DNA of 13,535 nucleotides from URNF01 sp045543675 (lineage in GTDB: Bacteria; Bacillota; Clostridia; Oscillospirales; Acutalibacteraceae), in NCBI GenBank assembly GCA_045543675.1, contig JAZPXM010000113.1:1-13535 (forward strand), read 5' to 3'. Shown here piece by piece: positions 8,267 to 13,535 of the stretch (within the stretch, counting starts at the first letter, position 1; each line of letters opens with the position of its first letter). The notes under the pieces were generated by a model, which searched no databases, was not told where the DNA came from, and worked only from the letters and a program-made list of their open reading frames with translations. A program made the translations under genes and the position numbers.

Positions 8267-8291
8267 CCTGCCCGTCCGACGGGCGGGCAGG
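8267..8291 (+). other. GC-rich intercistronic hairpin
   Basis: CCTGCCCGTC (8267-8276) pairs with GGCGGGCAGG (8282-8291) over 10 bp with one U-G pair and a 5-nt loop. No T-run follows (GATATTC does). It lies in the 84-nt gap before the GH31 gene. It is probably a stability or processing element, or a partial attenuator that lowers GH31 expression relative to the binding protein. Confidence 0.65.
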
Positions 8292-8327
8292 GATATTCAG
8301 ATTTCAGAAAGGCAGGTGAGGTAGCTT

Positions 8328-11300
8328 ATGAAGAACCGTTTGACGAAAATTTTAGTAACGGTATGTTGTATTGCTTTATTGGTAACGACCTTTTCGGTCG
8401 GTGCTCTTGCGGCGGATAAAATCGGTTTGACCTATACGCCCGCAGGCCAAGGTACTCCGCCGATTATCAGCGGTTACCAATGGTATCCGCTCGGCAAGGC
8501 AGCCTCTACGGAACAGACGGCTAAATACTTCATCGTGAACACCACCGCGGGTACATATAAGGAAAAATTATACATTTCTTTCCCCGCAGAAGGCGGCTTC
8601 CGCTTGCAGTCGGTGCACGAAGCATACCAGGACGGTATTCAGGAAAGCCACAAAGGTCTTTTCGAACCTTCTTCTATTGCTACTATTGATTATAAAAAAG
8701 ACGCCTCCGGTGCGGTCATTATGACCGGTGCCGACGGCACGATTCTTCGCTACACAGAGTATGCTGATGGCTTCCAGTTGCAGGTACTCAACCAAAAGCA
8801 GAAAAAGATCGTCAGCATTTGCAACGAACAGATCTCTTTTGCGTACAAACCCCGCACGGGCACAGTGGTGCGCACTATTGTAGAATTCCCCGTTACCGCT
8901 GACGGCAAGGAAGTTGTCTATCAGGGCGGCGAACGCTACAACGACACCAATCAGCTTGGGCATTACACCTCGCTGACCAACGGTGACTGCTGGTCCAACG
9001 ACGAATTCGGTTATGTCAACGTACCGCTGTTCCATTCCAACCGCGGTTACTCGGTATGGTTCAATATGAGCTATTCCGGCGAAGCCGATATGGGCGCTAA
9101 TGACCCGAGTAAATGGCAGTTGCGCTTTGACGGCGACAGACTGGACTTCTTTATGTGGGCAGGCACCCCCACCGAAAACATTAAAAAGTACACTGCTTTG
9201 ACCGGTACGTCCGGTATGTACAACGAATGGGTATTCGGTTTCTGGACAGGTGCTATGTCCGCGGCATTTAACAACCCGGTATATAGCACAGACTCGCGCT
9301 ATAAAACCGGTGATACCGCGTATGACAACCAAGCGGAATTGCTTGAAGGATATATGGAAAACTACGGGTTCTATCCCGAAGCCATTTACGGTGAAGGACA
9401 GAACTCGCAGAGACCGCGTAACATCCAGTACGCGAAAGAACGCGGCATTAAGACTACCTATTGGTATCATCCCGCTGTTTCTCAGTCGGAGTTTGCTACC
9501 TATGCACCCGGCGCGTCTATCAGACCGGTACAGGATGATAACGGCCAGTATGTCGGTCCCGACGGCCGCAAATATTCCGACACGGGTTATCCGTGGATAT
9601 TCGTAACCCAACCGTTACTTTCCAAAGGTATTTTCCAGCATCTGCAGTCTTCTTGGATCGACTATTCCAACCCGTCTGCGAGAAACGTGTTTGAAGGCGA
9701 ATTTACCATTGACAGAAACCTGTGGAAATGGGGCGTTAAAGGCGCTATGATCGACTACGGCGAGAACCTGCGTTTTGAAGGCACTTGCTGGAACGGTCTC
9801 TCCGGTATGGAGATGCACAACTTTAACTCCTATTATTATGCAAAACACGCAGCCGAAGCATTCCAGGATTATCACAACGGTGACTATGTGCTGTACGAAC
9901 GTTCCGGTTGTGCCGGTTCGCAGTACTTTGTCGGCAACTTCCTGGGTGACCAGAGATCCACGTGGATCGGCTTTGCTGACCAGATCTACTCGATGATTTC
10001 TCTCGGCGCTTCCGGTTTCAACCTGTACGGCGGTGACTTCTGCGGTCTGGGCGGCAAAACTTCCAACGACCTTATGAGCCGTTGGATGGTATTGTCCACC
10101 TTCTCTCCGTGGATGCGTCAACACGGCGGTAACATTCACAAGCCGTGGAAGCAGCAGGGCGAAGCCAATGCGCAGAACTTCGGCACCTGGTACTATTTCC
10201 GTCAGAATATCGTTCCCACCGTTATGAGTGCGGCGATGGACGGCAACAAAAACGCTAACCCCGTTATCAAGGGTATGATGGTTGCGTATCCCTATCAGCT
10301 CGCTTTGAGCCGTGTAAACAACCAGTACCTGTTCTGTGACGACTTCCTGGTTTGTCACGTAACTGCGGAAGGTCAATATAACCTTCCCGTACATCTTCCC
10401 AATGGCTCTACTTGGTATCATCTGTTCACCTACGAAAGATTCGAAGGTAACCAGAAGCTGGTTGTAGAAGCCCCCACCGCTTGGAGCCCCGTATTTGTTA
10501 AAGCGGGCGCTGTAAAAGCTATCGATCTTCCTGAAAGCATGATCCTTGCGGATGAAATGCATGATGAAGAAGATATGGAATGGGAAGAAGGCGAAACGCC
10601 GCACGACTCCTTGTTGATCACGCCTCCCGACGAGGCACGCACTTCCACCATCTACGTTATGGATGGCGATGTTGAAGACTTCCGTACCTACGAGTCTCAT
10701 ACCGAAGTGTATACCAACAAACCCGTGAGCGACACCACCTTCACCTTGACCGCTGATAATATGACGGAAGGCTCGCAGCGTGAAACCATTTTGGCGCTCG
10801 GCACTACCGCGAAATCCATCAAGGTGGACGGCGAAGAACTCAAACGTTACAACTACATTCCCGATTACTTCAACGAAGAGTACGGTTATCATGTAGAAGC
10901 GGCCGGTCTGACCACCATTTACGTGGAAAAAGGTTGGAAAGAAATCACCATCGAAAAAGGTGACGCGAAATACGAATCTTTGCCGCTCGTAAGTGCTGAC
11001 AACGCTGTTGGCCGTCTGTTTGACGATAACGTGCAGACCGTTCTTTCGATGCCTCGCGCTATCGGCAGCACGGTGGAATTTGATATTAATACTACCGAGC
11101 CTGTCGAAGTAAAGAGAATGGTGCTTAAATGGGCTGTTGGTTTCTTGTCCGATTACAATGTGGAATACACCGCAGACGGCGAAACCTGGGAGACTGTTGC
11201 ATCCGAGTTTGCTGACGATGCCAGCACGGTGGTCAACGGCGGCGGTTCTATCGATGTTGTCGAATTTAAAGAGGGAACCAAAGCGGTTGCTTTCCGCATC

Positions 11301-11702
11301 GTCTCTGTTGAAGCCGGCGACGCTAACGTAGGTCCTACGCTGTATGAAGTCGATGTATATGCACCGACCGATTACGATACGATGGAACCGGACGATGAAA
11401 TGACCACGTATCCCGAAGATGACGGCGAAGACTGGGATGACGAAGAATGGGACGACGAAGAAGACGATGAGGAAACCGGCAAAACTACCAAGAGAAAGAA
11501 GAAAATTATCAGAAAAACTTTCCCGCTTTGGTTGATCATTTTGATTGCCGGCGGTGCGGTCCTGCTCGCAACCGGTATTTTGTTGCTTATCCTTCTTCTT
11601 CTCAAGAAAAAGAAGAAAAAGGCGGCAGAAGAAGCGTTAGCGAACGCAGAAGTTCCCGCTTCCGAGGAAAGTCCTACCGACTTCCCCAATCCCGCTGAGT
11701 AA
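8328..11702 (+). CDS. Membrane-anchored GH31-family glycoside hydrolase with discoidin/CBM32-like domain
   Basis: The 1124-aa product starts after AGGTGAGG (8314-8321). A Sec signal peptide (cleavage near ALA-AD) is followed by an N-terminal beta domain (about 30-295) and a GH31-like barrel (about 298-670). GH31 landmarks are GAMIDYGEN, with D476 as likely nucleophile; RSGCAGSQ...LGDQRSTW, with D541 as likely acid/base; GGDFCGL near D570; and MRQHGG (R597, H599). The 65-residue spacing of the two Asp fits the family. The strand that usually carries a substrate-binding Asp reads YGEGQNSQRPRN (354-365), so the -1 subsite looks atypical. Beta domains follow (about 670-875), then an F5/8C (CBM32-like) domain (about 880-1011), an Asp/Glu-rich linker (1019-1050), a membrane helix (1065-1092) and a KKKKKK-led tail of about 32 residues. 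The enzyme would face outward and release sugars for the neighbouring lipoprotein. Alpha-glucosidase, alpha-xylosidase or another GH31 activity cannot be chosen from sequence. Confidence 0.87.
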   Translation: MKNRLTKILVTVCCIALLVTTFSVGALAADKIGLTYTPAGQGTPPIISGYQWYPLGKAASTEQTAKYFIVNTTAGTYKEKLYISFPAEGGFRLQSVHEAYQDGIQESHKGLFEPSSIATIDYKKDASGAVIMTGADGTILRYTEYADGFQLQVLNQKQKKIVSICNEQISFAYKPRTGTVVRTIVEFPVTADGKEVVYQGGERYNDTNQLGHYTSLTNGDCWSNDEFGYVNVPLFHSNRGYSVWFNMSYSGEADMGANDPSKWQLRFDGDRLDFFMWAGTPTENIKKYTALTGTSGMYNEWVFGFWTGAMSAAFNNPVYSTDSRYKTGDTAYDNQAELLEGYMENYGFYPEAIYGEGQNSQRPRNIQYAKERGIKTTYWYHPAVSQSEFATYAPGASIRPVQDDNGQYVGPDGRKYSDTGYPWIFVTQPLLSKGIFQHLQSSWIDYSNPSARNVFEGEFTIDRNLWKWGVKGAMIDYGENLRFEGTCWNGLSGMEMHNFNSYYYAKHAAEAFQDYHNGDYVLYERSGCAGSQYFVGNFLGDQRSTWIGFADQIYSMISLGASGFNLYGGDFCGLGGKTSNDLMSRWMVLSTFSPWMRQHGGNIHKPWKQQGEANAQNFGTWYYFRQNIVPTVMSAAMDGNKNANPVIKGMMVAYPYQLALSRVNNQYLFCDDFLVCHVTAEGQYNLPVHLPNGSTWYHLFTYERFEGNQKLVVEAPTAWSPVFVKAGAVKAIDLPESMILADEMHDEEDMEWEEGETPHDSLLITPPDEARTSTIYVMDGDVEDFRTYESHTEVYTNKPVSDTTFTLTADNMTEGSQRETILALGTTAKSIKVDGEELKRYNYIPDYFNEEYGYHVEAAGLTTIYVEKGWKEITIEKGDAKYESLPLVSADNAVGRLFDDNVQTVLSMPRAIGSTVEFDINTTEPVEVKRMVLKWAVGFLSDYNVEYTADGETWETVASEFADDASTVVNGGGSIDVVEFKEGTKAVAFRIVSVEAGDANVGPTLYEVDVYAPTDYDTMEPDDEMTTYPEDDGEDWDDEEWDDEEDDEETGKTTKRKKKIIRKTFPLWLIILIAGGAVLLATGILLLILLLLKKKKKKAAEEALANAEVPASEESPTDFPNPAE

Positions 11703-11737
11703 TTCTTCCCAAATATCCGATATCTAATCGGAAACCC

Positions 11738-11801
11738 ACCGAAACCTTTTCACGCTCCGTCTGCCGCAAGGCAGACGGAGCAAAAGAGGGTACGGTTTTT
11801 T
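11738..11801 (+). terminator. Composite intrinsic terminator after the GH31 gene
   Basis: A perfect 12-bp apical stem, GCTCCGTCTGCC (11754-11765) with 11770-11781, closes on a GCAA (GNRA-type) tetraloop. CCTTTT (11745-11750) can pair with AAAAGAGG (11782-11789) past a CAC bulge, and ACCG (11738-11741) with CGGT (11793-11796). The interrupted stem then ends directly at the T6 run 11796-11801. Without the outer pairs the T-run would lie 14 nt from the apical stem, too far for a standard terminator. Confidence 0.8.
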
Positions 11802-11808
11802 CTGCTAT

Positions 11809-11837
11809 ATGACAGTTGTGCATATGGCACCTATGAT
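11809..11837 (+). promoter_or_regulatory. Sigma-70-type promoter for the gene at 12054
   Basis: ATGACA (11809-11814) and TATGAT (11832-11837) each match the consensus at five of six positions and are separated by exactly 17 nt. They begin 8 nt after the T-run of the preceding terminator. Transcription would start near 11844 and give a leader of about 210 nt that contains the whole structured element at 11868-12021. Confidence 0.7.
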
Positions 11838-11867
11838 ATGACGGTTTCAACCGTAAAATGGCATTAA

Positions 11868-12021
11868 GCCAAAGCTTTCAAGACCGAACCAGCCTCAAAG
11901 GGCGATTTTCGGTATCATTTGGCTCATTGTCGCGTAAAAGGTCCTTTTTTGCGCGTATATTGACGATGCCACAGCGGAAAATCCGTATCAAAATTCCTGA
12001 TTCGGATTTGAAAGCTTTGGC
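11868..12021 (+). ncRNA. Candidate structured leader RNA with a four-helix junction
   Basis: GCCAAAGCTTTCAA (11868-11881) is an exact reverse complement of 12008-12021, giving a 14-bp closing helix P1. Three further helices fit inside without conflict. P2 pairs ACCGAA (11883-11888) with TTCGGT (11908-11913) and has an inner GCC/GGC stem. P3 pairs TGG and CATTGTC (11920-11922, 11925-11931) with GACGATG and CCA (11962-11971), enclosing a CGCG/CGCG plus AAAAG/CTTTT hairpin. P4 pairs AATCCG and ATCA (11980-11990) with TGAT and CGGATT (11998-12008), with one T-T mismatch; its last pair shares base 12008 with P1. The Shine-Dalgarno sequence GGAGGTG (12041-12047) begins 20 nt after the element. It matches no riboswitch class I can recognise. 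A cis-regulatory leader is the best guess. Pairing was done by eye, with no energy calculation. Confidence 0.5.
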
Positions 12022-12040
12022 CAAACCCTATTGAATTCAC

Positions 12041-12047
12041 GGAGGTG
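12041..12047 (+). promoter_or_regulatory. Strong ribosome binding site for the gene at 12054
   Basis: GGAGGTG is a near-perfect Shine-Dalgarno sequence 6 nt before ATG 12054. It lies outside the predicted leader structure. Control at translation would therefore need an alternative fold that reaches it. Confidence 0.85.
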
Positions 12048-12053
12048 AACAGA

Positions 12054-13535
12054 ATGCTCAAAAAGAAGAAAGTGATTAGTTTTGTGCTGGCATTGGCGTT
12101 GATCGTAGGTACGGTTGCGCCTTGTCTCGCCGCCTCTGAAGATTCTACCGGTAAGGCAACCCTGCCTTCGGGTGAATCTCCTTACACTTCCTCTTCTGTA
12201 ACTGCATGGACCGATGAAAACTATGTTAAGGACGCATGGGTTTTGGATTGGGTCAATGCAAAAATCGACGATGCAGCTGTTAAAGTGGAAAACGGTGCTG
12301 TTGCACTGAATCCTAAGCAGGTGTTATCGTTCACGGTGCCGGTAACTGAAGAAGGCACCTATGAGATCGCTGTGAAGTTCTATCCGAAAGACGCTCTGTA
12401 TATGGATTGTCTTATCGATATGAACGTAAACGGCACGGAATACGTTTCCGCGCTCCCGATACTGTGGGCGGATGCGTTTTCTGTATACGGAACCGACCGT
12501 AAAGGCAACGAATTGGTTCCCGAACAGTTGAGTATTACCGAACCGTATCTCGATGTTCTCAGCAATTACCACGACACCAACTGCGATACGTTGACTTTCG
12601 ATTGGAAAGCAGGCGACCAGAAGGTAACCTTCTCGCCCGAATCGCAAAAGATGATGCTCGTCGGTATATACGTAAAGAAAGTAGAAACATTGCCCACCTA
12701 CGCTGAGTATATGGCGGCGAACAAAGATAAGGCGGATGCTACCGAAACGCAGATCATTGAAGCGGAAGACTATAAAGTCAAATCCGACTCCTTTATCCGT
12801 GCGACCAGCCAGAAAAATGCGGCGTTGTATCCGTACCACACCTACCGCAAACTCTTAAACGTGTTGGAAGGCGGCTCTTGGAGAGAATCCGGTCAGAAGA
12901 TCTTATGGGAATTCGATGTAAAGCAGGACGGTTTTTACACCATCGGTCTGCGGTATTTGCAGAATTCCGATACCAATAAAGCGGTGTATCGTACTGTCGA
13001 AATTGACGGTGCTGTACCGTTTGCTGAATTTAAAACGGTGGCTTTTGAAAATACCGACACCAACAAATTCGCAAACAAAGTGTTGGATATCAACGGCGAG
13101 CCCGCAAAGGTTTACTTGACTGCCGGTACGCATACGCTTGCCATGGAAGTCACCATGGGTCCCTTGGAAGAGGTATATGACGGCATCGTTAAATTGATGG
13201 AAGACATCAATGCTTTCGGTATGGATATCCAGAAATTGACCGCCGGTCAGGTTGACCAAAACCGTACTTGGAATATGGATTACTATATGCCCAATGCGGT
13301 GACGGATATTGAGAAGTTTGCTGATCGTGTAGATGCTCTGTATGCGAAACTGCAGGAAATCAGCGGTGATGAGCCTGCATACGCGGACAGTCTGAAATAT
13401 TCTTCCGAATCCCTGCGCAAGCTGCTCAAAAAGCCCAACCAGATTCCGAACAAGACCGACCTCATCAGCCAGGGTGATAACTCTGCAACGAAGTATCTCG
13501 GTAACGTTCTCGGAAGCTTGAACAGCATGCCGATG
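12054..13535 (+). CDS. Large extracellular protein with carbohydrate-binding-like domains, probable modular solute-binding protein (3' truncated)
   Basis: The frame is open from ATG 12054 to the last base: 494 codons without a stop. A Sec signal peptide (MLKKKKVISF, then a hydrophobic core ending CLAAS) is probably cut near residue 26. The residues before Cys24 are V-A-P, so this is not a lipobox. Residues about 30-215 form a first beta-rich domain (ALNPKQVLSFTVPVTEEGTYEIAVKFYP). Residues about 234-367 resemble a CBM6/35-type domain: it opens with IIEAEDY and contains FDVKQDGFYTIGLRYLQ and YLTAGTHTLAMEV. A helical segment follows (about 370-494, EEVYDGIVKLMEDINAFG...DIEKFADRVDALYAKLQE). This layout recalls the large Firmicutes solute-binding proteins of about 900-1000 aa that carry N-terminal binding domains and often precede LplB/YtcP-type permeases. 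The transporter domain itself would lie beyond the window, so that identity is inferred. It has its own promoter and structured leader. Confidence 0.72.
   Translation, partial: MLKKKKVISFVLALALIVGTVAPCLAASEDSTGKATLPSGESPYTSSSVTAWTDENYVKDAWVLDWVNAKIDDAAVKVENGAVALNPKQVLSFTVPVTEEGTYEIAVKFYPKDALYMDCLIDMNVNGTEYVSALPILWADAFSVYGTDRKGNELVPEQLSITEPYLDVLSNYHDTNCDTLTFDWKAGDQKVTFSPESQKMMLVGIYVKKVETLPTYAEYMAANKDKADATETQIIEAEDYKVKSDSFIRATSQKNAALYPYHTYRKLLNVLEGGSWRESGQKILWEFDVKQDGFYTIGLRYLQNSDTNKAVYRTVEIDGAVPFAEFKTVAFENTDTNKFANKVLDINGEPAKVYLTAGTHTLAMEVTMGPLEEVYDGIVKLMEDINAFGMDIQKLTAGQVDQNRTWNMDYYMPNAVTDIEKFADRVDALYAKLQEISGDEPAYADSLKYSSESLRKLLKKPNQIPNKTDLISQGDNSATKYLGNVLGSLNSMPM

Noticed and set aside
8328..11702. 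Assigning the GH31 enzyme as a sulfoquinovosidase
   Set aside because: The nucleophile and acid/base motifs are reminiscent of that group. However, the Gln/Arg/Trp pattern expected for sulfonate recognition is not evident after YGEGQ, so no specific substrate is claimed.
11868..12021. Reading the 14-bp terminal inverted repeats as a MITE or small transposon
   Set aside because: No target-site duplication is visible in the flanks (ATTAA on the left, CAAAC on the right). The internal sequence forms three further compatible helices, and the element sits exactly between a promoter and a ribosome binding site. The idea is not fully excluded without searching for other copies.
12114..12131. Lipobox in the protein starting at 12054
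   Set aside because: Cys24 is preceded by V-A-P. Pro at -1 does not fit a lipobox, and an ordinary signal-peptidase site (CLA-A) is adjacent.

Overview
The window looks like a chromosomal carbohydrate-utilisation locus of a Gram-positive, Clostridia-type bacterium, probably a gut or rumen Oscillospirales/Lachnospirales relative. This placement is an inference. It rests on Sec signal peptides, a classical lipobox, purine-rich Shine-Dalgarno sites, sigma-70-type promoters with 17-nt spacers, a GC content near 50% by eye, and surface proteins held by lipid or transmembrane anchors. No taxonomic marker gene is present.

Layout, all on the plus strand. (1) 1-391 is the C-terminal end of a Thr/Val-rich repeat protein, followed by a clean intrinsic terminator (435-467). 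(2) 392-983 is non-coding and carries a candidate promoter (745-773) and a leader of about 200 nt with a strong hairpin. (3) 984-11702 is probably one operon of three genes. The first is a secreted 1841-aa protein built from six beta-sandwich-like modules plus one Ig-like domain. The second is a solute-binding lipoprotein of a sugar ABC transporter. The third is a 1124-aa GH31-family glycosidase with a discoidin/CBM32-like domain and a C-terminal membrane anchor. Hairpins without U-tracts sit in both intercistronic gaps, and a composite terminator (11738-11801) closes the unit. (4) 11809-12053 is a new promoter followed by a leader of about 210 nt that can fold into a compact four-helix junction. 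(5) 12054-13535 is the first 494 codons of a second surface protein with two carbohydrate-binding-like domains and a helical segment. It runs off the window.

Working model (inference): the giant modular protein binds a polysaccharide or glycoconjugate, the anchored GH31 trims alpha-linked sugars at the cell surface, and the lipoprotein passes products to ABC permeases. No permease, ATPase or regulator lies in the window, so the transport partners must be encoded elsewhere, possibly downstream of the truncated last gene. The two most interesting items are the structured leader at 11868-12021 and the 1841-aa protein with its A-B-B'-A' module order.
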